From NCBI RefSeq assembly GCF_001650735.1, contig NZ_LXVY01000017.1, forward strand, positions 62,001 through 126,000: a stretch of 64,000 nucleotides of DNA. The letters run 5' to 3'. Under the pieces are notes generated by a model. It was not told where the DNA came from. It searched no databases and saw nothing but the letters and a program-made list of their open reading frames with translations. Shown here piece by piece: positions 27,286-35,630 of the stretch; the stretch's first letter is position 1, and each line of letters begins with the position of its first letter. A program made the translations under genes and the position numbers. The DNA comes from Sphingomonas sp. TDK1 (GTDB taxonomy: Bacteria; Pseudomonadota; Alphaproteobacteria; Sphingomonadales; Sphingomonadaceae).

Positions 27286-29607
27286 TCAGACGTCCGCGGG
27301 CGCTTCCTTCTTGCCCTTTTTCGGCTTCTTCGGCGCGGCCGGCACGATCTCGAATGCCAGCGCATTGTCCTTCAGCTTCACGCTCACTTCGCCGCCATGG
27401 ACGAGCTTGCCGAACAGCAGCTCCTCCGCGAGCGGCTGCTTGATCTTTTCCTGCATCAGGCGGCCCATCGGGCGGGCGCCGTACAGCTTGTCATAACCGC
27501 GCTTGGTGAGCCATGCCTTGGCTTCGTCGTCCAGATGGATGTGGACGCCGCGATCGGTGAGCTGCAGTTCGAGCTGGAGCACGAACTTGTCGACCACGCG
27601 GGCGACGACTTCCGGCGGCAGATAGCCGAACGGCACGATCGCATCGAGGCGGTTGCGGAATTCGGGGGTGAAGAGATTCTTCACCGCCTCTTCCTGCACG
27701 TCCTCGCGGCTCAGCTCGCCGAAGCCCACGCTTTCCTTCGCCATGTCCGACGCACCGGCATTGGTGGTCAGGATGAGGATGGTGTTGCGGAAGTCGACGG
27801 TCTTGCCGTGGTGGTCGGTCAGCTTGCCGTTGTCCATCACCTGCAAGAGGATGTTGAACAGGTCCGGATGCGCCTTCTCGATCTCGTCGAGCAGCAGCAC
27901 CGAATGCGGGTTCTGGTCGACCGCATCGGTCAGCAGGCCGCCCTGGTCATAGCCGACATAGCCCGGAGGGGCGCCGATCAGCCGGCTGACCGAGTGGCGT
28001 TCCATGTACTCGGACATGTCGAAGCGCTGGAGCGGGATGCCGAGCAGCGTCGCCAGCTGCTTCGCCACCTCGGTCTTGCCGACGCCCGTGGGGCCCGAGA
28101 ACAGATAGTTGCCGATCGGCTTGTCCGGATCGCGCAGGCCCGCACGGCTGAGCTTGATCGCCGAGGACAGGACTTCGATCGCCTTGTCCTGGCCGAACAC
28201 GACGCGCTTCAGATCCTGCTCGATATTGGCGAGCACGCGGGTGTCGTCCGACGAGACGGTCTTGGCCGGGATCCGCGCCATGGTCGCGATGACCTGCTCG
28301 ATTTCCTTGGGCGTGATGACCTTCTTGCGCTTGGACGGCGCCACCAGCATCTGCATCGCGCCGACTTCGTCGATCACGTCGATCGCCTTGTCCGGCAGCT
28401 TGCGGTCGTTGATATAGCGCGCCGACAGCTCGACCGCCGACTTGATCGCGTCGGGCGTGTACTTCACCGAATGATGCTGCTCGAACGCCGAGCGCAGGCC
28501 AGCCAGGATCTTCACCGTATCCTCGACCGACGGCTCGTTGACGTCGATCTTCTGGAAGCGGCGGAGCAGCGCGCGGTCCTTCTCGAAGTGGTTGCGGAAT
28601 TCCTTGTAGGTGGTCGAGCCGATGCAACGGATCGAGCCGCCCGACAGCGCCGGCTTGAGCAGGTTCGATGCATCCATCGCGCCGCCGCTGGTGGCACCCG
28701 CGCCGATCACGGTGTGGATCTCGTCGATGAACAGCACCGCGTGCGGCAGCTTTTCGAGCTCCGAGACGACCTGCTTGAGGCGCTCCTCGAAGTCGCCGCG
28801 ATAGCGGGTGCCGGCGAGCAGCGCGCCCATGTCGAGCGAGTAGATCACCGCTTCCTTGAGCACGTCGGGCACTTCGCCCTCGACGATCTTGCGGGCGAGA
28901 CCCTCGGCGATGGCGGTCTTGCCGACGCCCGGATCGCCCACATAAAGCGGGTTGTTCTTGCTGCGCCGGCACAGGATCTGCACGGTGCGGTCGACTTCCG
29001 CCGCGCGGCCGATCAGCGGATCGACCTTGCCGATCTTCGCCTTCTCGTTGAGGTCGACGGTGAATTGCTTGAGCGCGCTCTCACCCTTGCCCGTCTTCGC
29101 CTCCTGCTTGTTCGACTTGTCTTCCTCGGCAGCGCCCTTGGGGGTGCTCGCCTCGGTGGGCGTGGTGCCGCCCTTGCCGACGCCGTGGCTGATGAAGCTG
29201 ACGGCATCGAGCCGGCTCATGTCCTGCTGCTGCAGGAAATAGACCGCATAGCTCTCGCGCTCGCTGAACAGCGCGACCAGCACATTGGCGCCGGTCACTT
29301 CGTCGCGGCCCGAGGACTGGACGTGCAGGATCGCGCGCTGCACGACGCGCTGGAACCCGCTGGTGGGGGAGGGATCGGTGGCGTTGTCCACCTTCAGCGC
29401 TTCCAGCTCGGTATCGAGATAGTGCGCCACGGTGGTTTTCAGTTCGCCCAGGTCCACCCCGCACGCGCCCATCACCTTCGACGCATGTTCATCGTCGATC
29501 AGCGCGAGCAGGAGATGCTCGAGCGTCGCATATTCGTGCCGGCGCGAGGACGCAGCCTCGAGCGCCTTGTGGAGGGTGGCTTCGAGAGCGGAGGCGAAAC
29601 TAGGCAT
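27286..29607 (-). CDS. clpA: ATP-dependent Clp protease ATP-binding subunit ClpA
   Basis: Hexameric AAA+ unfoldase that feeds substrates, including N-degron proteins, to ClpP. 773 residues, typical for ClpA. Seen in order: the N-domain repeats (HEYATLEHLLLALIDDEHA), first AAA module with GDPGVGKTAIAEG and VLFIDEIHTVIGAG, second module with GPTGVGKTEVAKQ and LLLDEIEKAHPD, and the ClpP-loop region near residues 600-620. The C-terminus is Lys-rich (PKKPKKGKKEAPADV). The adaptor gene clpS, often next to clpA in proteobacteria, is not here. A minus-strand DUF1192 gene lies upstream. ATG 29607 fits the family start. Confidence 0.97.
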   Translation of the reverse strand: MPSFASALEATLHKALEAASSRRHEYATLEHLLLALIDDEHASKVMGACGVDLGELKTTVAHYLDTELEALKVDNATDPSPTSGFQRVVQRAILHVQSSGRDEVTGANVLVALFSERESYAVYFLQQQDMSRLDAVSFISHGVGKGGTTPTEASTPKGAAEEDKSNKQEAKTGKGESALKQFTVDLNEKAKIGKVDPLIGRAAEVDRTVQILCRRSKNNPLYVGDPGVGKTAIAEGLARKIVEGEVPDVLKEAVIYSLDMGALLAGTRYRGDFEERLKQVVSELEKLPHAVLFIDEIHTVIGAGATSGGAMDASNLLKPALSGGSIRCIGSTTYKEFRNHFEKDRALLRRFQKIDVNEPSVEDTVKILAGLRSAFEQHHSVKYTPDAIKSAVELSARYINDRKLPDKAIDVIDEVGAMQMLVAPSKRKKVITPKEIEQVIATMARIPAKTVSSDDTRVLANIEQDLKRVVFGQDKAIEVLSSAIKLSRAGLRDPDKPIGNYLFSGPTGVGKTEVAKQLATLLGIPLQRFDMSEYMERHSVSRLIGAPPGYVGYDQGGLLTDAVDQNPHSVLLLDEIEKAHPDLFNILLQVMDNGKLTDHHGKTVDFRNTILILTTNAGASDMAKESVGFGELSREDVQEEAVKNLFTPEFRNRLDAIVPFGYLPPEVVARVVDKFVLQLELQLTDRGVHIHLDDEAKAWLTKRGYDKLYGARPMGRLMQEKIKQPLAEELLFGKLVHGGEVSVKLKDNALAFEIVPAAPKKPKKGKKEAPADV

Positions 29608-29745
29608 TCGGATACAACTCCAGTCGGGCCGAAAGGGTGCTGAGCCCGTCTTCCCCTATGTCGGGAGTGGCAGGCCCCGCATCAAGCGCTGCGGCCCCGC
29701 ACCGGAGGATCGTGGCGTATCGCCCGAGTTCCGGTGCCTTGACGC

Positions 29746-29943
29746 TCATCTCTTAAATAGAGCGTCAGCGCTTGCACGATGGTGAACGGCGCGTTGAATC
29801 TTTTCTCGACATCGGGCGATCTCGGTTTCGAGCAGCGCAATTCGGGCTTCTAGTTCGGCCACCGAAAAGGGGTCGAGGTCCTGCTTTGCCAGCTGCACCG
29901 CGAGATCGTCGGATCGACGCGGAAGATTTTCGTCGGCGTCCAT
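29746..29943 (-). CDS. DUF1192 family protein
   Basis: A 65-residue protein matching DUF1192, a small alphaproteobacterial family: MDADENLPRRSDDL, then DLDPFSVAELEARIALLETEI and a helical, basic C-terminus. The heptad pattern of the middle suggests a short coiled coil. Function unknown. ATG 29943 gives the family length; a longer upstream frame overlaps the divergent quinone oxidoreductase and has no resemblance. It lies 138 bp upstream of clpA on the same strand. Confidence 0.85.
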   Translation of the reverse strand: MDADENLPRRSDDLAVQLAKQDLDPFSVAELEARIALLETEIARCREKIQRAVHHRASADALFKR

Positions 29944-30022
29944 GCGAGGAAACGTTGACCCTGGGGAGGTCGATGTCAATAAGGCCCCGAAGTTCCCCTT
30001 AGGCCAAAAAGCGACGAACCGA

Positions 30023-31033
30023 ATGATCGCAGCCGAAATGATGCTGGCCATCGACCCCGATGCGCCGGGCGGCCCTGAAGTCCTTGTCCCTGTGGCGCGA
30101 CCTGTCCCGAAGCCCGGGATGGGCGAGGTGCTGGTGCGAGTCGCGGCGGCGGGCGTGAACCGCCCGGAAGTGTTGCAGCGGCAGGGCAAATACCCGCCGC
30201 CGCCGGGCGCCCCTTCCATTCTGGGCATGGAAATTGCCGGCACGGTGGTAGCGCTGGGGGACGGAATGGACGACTCGCTGCTCGGCAGGAAGGTCTGCGC
30301 GCTGATCGCGGGCGGCGCCTATGCCGAGTTCGCGGTGGCACCGGCCGGGCAATGCCTGGACGTGCCCGAGGGGCTGACCATGGTCGAGGCGGCGGCCTTC
30401 CCGGAAACGCTGTTCACGGTGTGGTCGAACCTGTTCGATCGCGGCTGGGCACAGCCGGGCGAAACCGTGCTGGTCCATGGCGGCACCAGCGGCATCGGCA
30501 CGATGGCGATCGCGCTTGCCAAGCTGTTCGGGCTGACCATCCTGGTTACGGCGGGTTCGGATGAAAAATGCGCGGCGGCGCGCGCGCTCGGCGCCGATCT
30601 CGCGATCAACTACAAGACGCAGGATTTCGTCGCGGAAGTGAAGGCCTTTACCGGCGGCGAGGGCGTGCAGATCGTCATCGACATGGTCGGCGGCGACTAT
30701 GTCGCGCGCAACCTGCAGTGCCTCGCCGAGGACGGCCGCCATGTCTCGATCGCGGTGCAGGGCGGGGCGACCGCGACGATCCCGGTTTGGGACGTGATGC
30801 GCCGCCGGCTGACGCTGACCGGCTCGACGCTGCGGCCGCGCTCGGTGGAATTCAAGTCGCTGCTCGCCGACGAGCTGCGCCGCCATGTCTGGCCGCTGGT
30901 CGCCGAGGGCAAGCTGAAGCCGATCATCGACCGCACCTATCCCTTCGCCGAGGCGCCCGCGGCGCACCGGCGGATGGAAGGGGGCGAGCATGTCGGCAAG
31001 ATCGTGCTGACGATCGGCGACAATCTGGACTGA
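30023..31033 (+). CDS. NAD(P)H-quinone oxidoreductase (PIG3-like)
   Basis: Medium-chain dehydrogenase without zinc ligands, QOR/PIG3 subfamily, which reduces quinones with NADPH. About 336 residues. Seen: VRVAAAGVNRPEVLQRQGKYPPPPG, shown in part (AGVNRPEVLQRQGKYPPP), GMEIAGTVVALG, the nucleotide-binding VLVHGGTSGIGTMAIALAKLFG, VTAGSDEKCAAARALGADL and the C-terminal RTYPFAEAPAAHRRMEGGEH, which matches PIG3-type enzymes. ATG 30023 was preferred; Met codons at 30038 and 30041 are alternatives, and the upstream frame to 29942 overlaps the DUF1192 start. Probably a cytosolic detoxifying enzyme. Confidence 0.92.
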   Translation: MIAAEMMLAIDPDAPGGPEVLVPVARPVPKPGMGEVLVRVAAAGVNRPEVLQRQGKYPPPPGAPSILGMEIAGTVVALGDGMDDSLLGRKVCALIAGGAYAEFAVAPAGQCLDVPEGLTMVEAAAFPETLFTVWSNLFDRGWAQPGETVLVHGGTSGIGTMAIALAKLFGLTILVTAGSDEKCAAARALGADLAINYKTQDFVAEVKAFTGGEGVQIVIDMVGGDYVARNLQCLAEDGRHVSIAVQGGATATIPVWDVMRRRLTLTGSTLRPRSVEFKSLLADELRRHVWPLVAEGKLKPIIDRTYPFAEAPAAHRRMEGGEHVGKIVLTIGDNLD

Positions 31034-31045
31034 TCGGTCGCCTGC

Positions 31046-31468
31046 TCAGGCGGCGATGCGGTGCTGGCGCAGGGCCTCCTGCGCCATCGGCAGCAGCAAC
31101 TGCTCCTGATGCGCGGCGCGGCGTTCGCACAGGCGCAGCAGACGCTGGGCGGCGGCGCGGTGGCCCTGCGGGTCCGCGAGGACGTTGCGCAGCGGCCAGG
31201 CGGTGAAGTGATCCTGGGTGCGCTCTCGCCATTCGAGGTCCTGCTCGGTCGTGCGGCGCGCCATCGCCTGGTGGGCGCAGTCGTCGCTTTCGCGCAGCAC
31301 GGAAAGCAGCAGGCGGTCCTTCGTCAGGGCATGGACGCGCATGGCGTCCAGGATCCGGGTACGCGCCGCGTCCAGCGCGGCGGAAGTGGGTCGGCTATTG
31401 AGCAGCAGCAGGGCCTTGGCGGCGTCGGTGAGGTCTTGGGTGGTGGCGAAAAGCGAAGTGAATGGCAT
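31046..31468 (-). CDS. hypothetical protein, possibly hemerythrin-like helical bundle
   Basis: 140 residues, all-helical by composition. Spaced His and Glu residues (RVHALTKDRLL, ESDDCAHQ, DHFTAWPL, RRAAHQEQLLLPMAQ) resemble a hemerythrin/HHE cation-binding bundle, with the last block like the family's H-x3-E...LP motif, but not all metal ligands are in consensus positions. ATG 31468 has AGGAAGGA six bases upstream. It converges on the quinone oxidoreductase (12 bp apart) and lies 33 bp downstream of a small gene on the same strand, so the two may form an operon. Function unknown. Confidence 0.65.
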   Translation of the reverse strand: MPFTSLFATTQDLTDAAKALLLLNSRPTSAALDAARTRILDAMRVHALTKDRLLLSVLRESDDCAHQAMARRTTEQDLEWRERTQDHFTAWPLRNVLADPQGHRAAAQRLLRLCERRAAHQEQLLLPMAQEALRQHRIAA

Positions 31469-31501
31469 CAGGGTCCTTCCTGATTGCATTCTAGCGCTTT
31501 T

Positions 31502-31663
31502 TCATGCGCGTGGGGTTCGTTGCCGCAATGAAATGAGTCGCGCGAGGTTCTTGCGAAGATCGGCCAGGTGCGGCTGGTCGATCGGCGGCGCGGCGGCGCG
31601 CCGGATCTGATCGGACATCGCCAGAATGTCGCGGACGATCGCCCGAAGTTGCTGCAACGACAC
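31502..31663 (-). CDS. small helical protein (53 aa), GTG start
   Basis: GTG 31663 to TGA 31502 encodes 53 residues: starts (M)SLQQLRAIVRDILAMSDQ and ends LISLRQRTPRA. The sequence is amphipathic-helical with regular Leu/Ile spacing and basic residues. A near-perfect Shine-Dalgarno GGGGGAGGA lies nine bases before the GTG. It is the probable first gene of a two-gene unit with the hemerythrin-like gene. No family recognised; it could be a small regulator or partner protein. Confidence 0.6.
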   Translation of the reverse strand: MSLQQLRAIVRDILAMSDQIRRAAAPPIDQPHLADLRKNLARLISLRQRTPRA

Positions 31664-31799
31664 GCCGTCTATCCTCCCCCGCTTGTTGTAGAGGCACGAT
31701 GCAGGCGGGCCTGGTTTCGCAGCCCGATGGTGCCAGTCGGTGCTGCTCGATCCTGGACTATGACAGTCGCGTGAAATCCCAACGATTCGATTTGTAACA

Positions 31800-31828
31800 A
31801 TGCCGCGCCATAGGCGATTCTCTACACT
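31800..31828 (+). promoter_or_regulatory. candidate promoter of the LpxH-like phosphatase operon
   Basis: ATGCCG (31800-31805), 17-bp spacer, TACACT (31823-31828), 25 bp before the start codon. The same -10 and spacing precede the M13 peptidase gene. Read by eye. Confidence 0.4.
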
Positions 31829-31853
31829 GCGCTAGCTGCACGGGAACTTGGGC

Positions 31854-32732
31854 ATGGCTACGATCACCAGGCTTTCGTTTGATGTCGCGGGTCTCGCGGA
31901 CTTTCACGCGATCACCCCCACGATTCCGGAACGTCCGATCGGCGAACGTCGTAAATATCGCGCGATCTGGATCTCGGATGTCCATCTCGGCACCCGCGGC
32001 TGCAATGCCGAGATGCTGATCGACTTTCTCGACCATGTCGACAGCGATACCATGTATCTGGTGGGCGATATCATCGACGGCTGGGCGATGAAGAAGCGCT
32101 TTTACTGGCCGGCCACGCACAACGACATCGTGTGGCGGGTGCTGAAGCGGGCGAAGCGCGGCACCGAGATCGTCTATATCCCGGGCAACCATGACGAGAT
32201 GTTCCGCCAGTTCACCGGGCTCGATTTCGGCGGCGTGAAGATCAAGCGCCAGGCGATCCACACCACCGCCGACGGACGCCGCCTGCTCGTGCTGCACGGC
32301 GACGAGTTCGACGCGATCACCATGTCCCACCGCTGGCTCGCCCATCTGGGGGATGCCGCCTACGAGATGATGATGACGCTCAATCGCTGGCTGAACGCGG
32401 TGCGGCGCTGGATGGGCCTGCCTTATTGGTCGCTGAGCAAATACGCCAAGCAGAAGGTGAAGAACGCCGTGTCCTTCATCTCCAAGTTCGAGGAAATCGT
32501 TGCGCGGGAAGCAGGTGCCCGCGGCGTGGACGGCGTAATCGCCGGGCACATCCACAAAGCGGAGATCCGCCCGATCGACGGCATCGATTATTATAACGAC
32601 GGTGATTGGGTAGAGGGTTGCACGGCGCTGGTGGAGCATTACGACGGATCCATGGAAATTCTCCACTGGGCCGACGAGATGGCAGCGCGCGAGTCGCTGC
32701 CGGAGTCCGAGGTCAGACTGGCGGCGGCGTGA
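31854..32732 (+). CDS. UDP-2,3-diacylglucosamine diphosphatase-like metallophosphoesterase
   Basis: Calcineurin-like phosphoesterase of about 292 residues resembling LpxH-family enzymes of lipid A synthesis. All metal motifs are present: ISDVHLGTRG, YLVGDIIDGW, IPGNHDEM, LVLHGDEFDA and IAGHIHKAEI. A C-terminal region (SKYAKQKVKNAVSFIS) of the kind seen in LpxH follows. ATG 31854 is preferred over TTG 31848. The glycosyltransferase gene starts about 24 bp after (or overlaps by GTGA), so both are probably cotranscribed. In sphingomonads, which make glycosphingolipids as well as or instead of LPS, the natural substrate is less certain than the fold. Confidence 0.85.
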   Translation: MATITRLSFDVAGLADFHAITPTIPERPIGERRKYRAIWISDVHLGTRGCNAEMLIDFLDHVDSDTMYLVGDIIDGWAMKKRFYWPATHNDIVWRVLKRAKRGTEIVYIPGNHDEMFRQFTGLDFGGVKIKRQAIHTTADGRRLLVLHGDEFDAITMSHRWLAHLGDAAYEMMMTLNRWLNAVRRWMGLPYWSLSKYAKQKVKNAVSFISKFEEIVAREAGARGVDGVIAGHIHKAEIRPIDGIDYYNDGDWVEGCTALVEHYDGSMEILHWADEMAARESLPESEVRLAAA

Positions 32733-32755
32733 CGGCAGCGGCGGGGGACCAGGCC

Positions 32756-33778
32756 GTGCGTATCGCAATCGTGACCGATGCCTGGGAGCCCCAGGTCAAC
32801 GGCGTCGTCCGCACGCTCCAATCGGTGCGGCGGGTGTTGGAGAGCCAGGGCCATCAGGTACTGGTGGTCTCGCCGGACAAATTCTATTCGCTGCCGTGCC
32901 CGACCTATCCGGAGATCCGGCTGGCGATCACCAGCGTCGCCGCCGTGGGTGCGATGCTGGAGGCGTTCGCCCCCAACGCGATCCACTTGGCGACCGAAGG
33001 GCCGCTATGCGTTGCCGCGCGGCGCTGGTGCTTGCGGCAAAAGCGTCCGTTCACCACCGCCTACCACACCCAGTTCCCCGATTATGTCTCGGCGCGGTCG
33101 GGCGTGCCGGCCGAATGGATCTGGCGCTATATCCGCTGGTTCCACACGCCCAGCGCGACGATCCTCGCTTCGACGGCATCGATCCGCCAGTCGCTGGTCG
33201 ATCACGGCCTGCCCCAGGTGCGCCACTGGGGGCGGGGTGTCGACCTCGCCAATTTCCATCCCGGCATCGCGCCGCATCCGGGCGTGGCGGACTTGCCCGG
33301 CCCGGTGATGCTGTATGTCGGCAGGGTGGCGGTCGAGAAGAATCTCGAGGCGTTTCTCAGCGTCGACCGGCCCGGCACCAAGGTCGTCGTGGGCGACGGG
33401 CCGGCGCGGGCGATGCTGGAGGCGAAATATCCCGATGCCGTGTTCCTCGGCGCGCAGTTCGGGACCGATCTTGCCGCCGCCTATGCCGGGGCGGACGTGT
33501 TCGTTTTCCCCAGCAGGACGGACACGTTCGGCCTGGTGATGATCGAGGCACTGGCCTGCGGCACGCCGGTCGCGGCCTATCCGGTAACCGGGCCGGTAGA
33601 TGTGCTGACGCCGGAAACCGGCGTGATGGACGAGGATCTGGGCGTCGCCATCGACAAGGCGCTCACCCTGGACCGCGGCGCCTGCGCCACCTATGGCCGC
33701 AGCTTCACCTGGGAAGCGAGCGCCCGACAGTTTCTTAGCGCGCTGGTGCCGATCGGCTGCGAGAAGGTCGCCGCCTGA
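32756..33778 (+). CDS. glycosyltransferase family 4 protein
   Basis: GT-B glycosyltransferase (GT4, mannosyltransferase PimB/MgtA-like), 340 residues. Seen: an N-terminal RIAIVTDAWEPQVNGVVRTL, HLATEGPLCVAARRWC, TTAYHTQFPDYVSAR, the C-terminal LYVGRVAVEKNLEAFL and the nucleotide-sugar motif PSRTDTFGLVMIEALACGTP. GTG 32756 is chosen: it is the conserved family start and has GGGGGA seven bases upstream. GTG 32729 overlaps the previous stop and adds nine residues. The pairing with a LpxH-like phosphatase suggests glycolipid or envelope polymer synthesis; the acceptor is unknown. Confidence 0.9.
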   Translation: MRIAIVTDAWEPQVNGVVRTLQSVRRVLESQGHQVLVVSPDKFYSLPCPTYPEIRLAITSVAAVGAMLEAFAPNAIHLATEGPLCVAARRWCLRQKRPFTTAYHTQFPDYVSARSGVPAEWIWRYIRWFHTPSATILASTASIRQSLVDHGLPQVRHWGRGVDLANFHPGIAPHPGVADLPGPVMLYVGRVAVEKNLEAFLSVDRPGTKVVVGDGPARAMLEAKYPDAVFLGAQFGTDLAAAYAGADVFVFPSRTDTFGLVMIEALACGTPVAAYPVTGPVDVLTPETGVMDEDLGVAIDKALTLDRGACATYGRSFTWEASARQFLSALVPIGCEKVAA

Positions 33779-33791
33779 AACGCGGAAACGC

Positions 33792-33820
33792 TTGCCCCAG
33801 CGGGCAAGCTACCCTACATC
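33792..33820 (+). promoter_or_regulatory. candidate promoter of the trcR gene
   Basis: TTGCCC (33792-33797), 17-bp spacer, TACATC (33815-33820). The -35 box sits in one arm of an 8-bp inverted repeat (GCTTGCCC at 33790-33797 with GGGCAAGC at 33802-33809), which may instead be the terminator of the glycosyltransferase operon. Both roles are possible. Confidence 0.4.
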
Positions 33821-33832
33821 AAGACCATGTGT

Positions 33833-33853
33833 GGCCGCCCGTGATGGGCGGCC
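33833..33853 (+). promoter_or_regulatory. leader hairpin upstream of trcR
   Basis: GGCCGCCC (33833-33840), loop GTGAT, GGGCGGCC (33846-33853), followed by CTTATTGTTTC. If transcription starts near 33827, this perfect 8-bp stem with a U-rich tail lies in the 5' leader, 30 bp before the start codon. It could act as an attenuator or mRNA stabiliser; function is inferred. Confidence 0.45.
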
Positions 33854-33882
33854 CTTATTGTTTCAAGTTCCGGAGATCCACC

Positions 33883-34548
33883 GTGGCCCAGCCGCTGATG
33901 CCGCACGCGACCGCTTCCTGGCTGGTCGACAACACGTCGCTGTCGTTCGAGCAGATCGCCGAGTTCTGCGGTCTCCACATCCTCGAAGTGCAGGCGATCG
34001 CTGACGATACCGCCGCGACCAAGCTCACCGGCCGCGACCCGGTGCGCGCGCACGAACTGACGATGGACGAGATCGAGAAGGGGCAGGCGAACCCCAATTA
34101 CGTCCTCAAGATGCAGAAGGGTCCGGAGCAGGTCCGCCGCACCAAGGGGCCTCGCTACACGCCGGTCTCCAAGCGCCAGGACAAGCCGGACGGCATCGCC
34201 TGGATCCTGCGCCACCACCCCGAGGTTTCGGACGGCGCGATCGGCAAGCTGATCGGCACCACCCGCACCACCATCGCCGCGATCCGCGACCGCACCCACT
34301 GGAACATCGGCAACATCGTGCCGAAGGACCCGGTGACGCTGGGCCTGTGCTCGCAGCGCGAACTGGATGCGCTGGTCGCCAAGGCCGCCAAGGCGGCCGG
34401 TATCGAAGCGCCGACCGACACGCGCCTGGAAGGCGACCGCGAGGCACTGATCGAGCAGCTGCGCGCCGAGCGCTATGCCGCCAGCCATGTGCCCGAAGCG
34501 CAGGATGCGCCGATCGAGCATACGGCGGAGAGCCTGTTCAAGCATTGA
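33883..34548 (+). CDS. trcR: cell cycle transcriptional regulator TrcR (DUF1013)
   Basis: Alphaproteobacterial DUF1013 protein, named TrcR in Caulobacter-related work as a cell-cycle transcription regulator. 221 residues: N-terminal PLMPHATASWLVDNTSLSFE, then HTH-like FEQIAEFCGLHILEVQAIAD, and a second HTH-like DGIAWILRHHPEVSDGAIGK followed by TTRTTIAAIRDRTHWN. The start is GTG 33883 with GGAG seven bases upstream; the frame upstream to 33829 lies in the leader hairpin. Ended by a long, perfect terminator hairpin. Monocistronic. Confidence 0.93.
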   Translation: MAQPLMPHATASWLVDNTSLSFEQIAEFCGLHILEVQAIADDTAATKLTGRDPVRAHELTMDEIEKGQANPNYVLKMQKGPEQVRRTKGPRYTPVSKRQDKPDGIAWILRHHPEVSDGAIGKLIGTTRTTIAAIRDRTHWNIGNIVPKDPVTLGLCSQRELDALVAKAAKAAGIEAPTDTRLEGDREALIEQLRAERYAASHVPEAQDAPIEHTAESLFKH

Positions 34549-34572
34549 GATCGCCTTCCCGGGCGTAGACGA

Positions 34573-34605
34573 ACGGGCTCCGGCGCACCCTGCGCCGGAG
34601 CCCGT
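34573..34605. terminator. long perfect hairpin after trcR
   Basis: A 15-bp perfect stem (ACGGGCTCCGGCGCA with TGCGCCGGAGCCCGT) and a CCC loop, 24 bp after the trcR stop. TCTGCTTGTT follows, so the U-tract is broken. The stem strength makes termination likely. Confidence 0.75.
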
Positions 34606-34688
34606 TCTGCTTGTTGGGACAGCTTTGCTCGCGTGATCCGGTGCGATAGGCTTCGTGCGGGGCGGGGACCCCAAGGAGGAGGATCGCC

Positions 34689-35552
34689 ATGTGTGACGAA
34701 CAGACCGCAGCCGACAATGCGCGTGTGCTGGGCGGAATGACCCGCCGCGGCTTCACCGCCGCCGCCGCTGCGACCGGCGTGATGGCGATCCTGCCGAGCC
34801 CGGCCAATGCCGCGGCGGTGAAGGGCCGGGACGTCACGATCAAGACGGCCGACGGCACCGCCGATGCCTATTTCGTCGCACCCGCGAGCGGCCGGCACCC
34901 GGCCGTGCTGGTGTGGCCGGACATCATGGGCCTGCGCCCCGCCTTTCGGCAGATGGCCGATCGGCTGGCGCAATCGGGCTATGCGGTGCTGACGGTCAAC
35001 CAGTTCTACCGCTCGACCAAGGCGCCGTTCCTGAAAGCCGGCCAGTCGTTCGACCAGCCCGAGGTACGCGCGATGATCATGCCGTGGCGCGATCCGCTCA
35101 CGCCCGCCGCGATCACCGCCGACGCCAGGAGCTTCGCCGCGTTTCTGGATGCCCAGCCGGAGGTGGATACCAAGCGCGGCCTGGGCAGCACCGGCTATTG
35201 CATGGGCGGGCCCTTCGTGTTCCGTACCGCCGCCGCGCTGCCCGGCCGGGTAAAGGCCGGGGGCAGCTTCCACGGCGCGCCGCTGGTGAGCGAGGCACCG
35301 GACAGTCCGCACAAGCTCGTGCCGGAGATGCAGGGGCGCTATCTGCTCGCCATCGCCGAAAATGACGACGCGCGTGCGCCCGGCGACAAGGAGGCATTGC
35401 GCACCGCCTTCACGGCTGCGGCGCTGCCCGCCGAGATCGAGGTCTATGCCGGCACCATGCATGGCTGGTGCCCGCCCGACAGCCGCGTCTACAACGCCGT
35501 CCAAGCGGATCGCGCATGGGATCGATTGCTCAAGACCTTCGCCAGCCTCTGA
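34689..35552 (+). CDS. dienelactone hydrolase family protein, Tat-exported
   Basis: Alpha/beta hydrolase of the dienelactone hydrolase family, 287 residues. The Tat signal is clear (MTRRGFTAAAAATGVMAIL), so it is exported folded. The core has PAVLVWPDIMGLRPAF, nucleophile Cys in GSTGYCMGGPF, and GTMHGWCPPDS with the catalytic His. DLHs hydrolyse cyclic lactones in aromatic degradation, but exported members have unknown substrates. ATG 34689 has AGGAGGAGGA six bases upstream. Monocistronic by spacing; a GST gene lies 78 bp downstream. Confidence 0.92.
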   Translation: MCDEQTAADNARVLGGMTRRGFTAAAAATGVMAILPSPANAAAVKGRDVTIKTADGTADAYFVAPASGRHPAVLVWPDIMGLRPAFRQMADRLAQSGYAVLTVNQFYRSTKAPFLKAGQSFDQPEVRAMIMPWRDPLTPAAITADARSFAAFLDAQPEVDTKRGLGSTGYCMGGPFVFRTAAALPGRVKAGGSFHGAPLVSEAPDSPHKLVPEMQGRYLLAIAENDDARAPGDKEALRTAFTAAALPAEIEVYAGTMHGWCPPDSRVYNAVQADRAWDRLLKTFASL

Positions 35553-35630
35553 CCGATTGACCGGCCCGCGGTTTCGTGTTCCCCTCTTGTTCCCGGCCAT
35601 CCGAGTCGGGAGCAACAGGGGTACGGGGCC

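Noticed and set aside
27397-29643. A 748-residue open frame on the plus strand opposite clpA
   Set aside because: It is the GC-rich antisense shadow of clpA, with no family resemblance, no Shine-Dalgarno and a Leu/Asp/Arg-rich composition typical of such frames.
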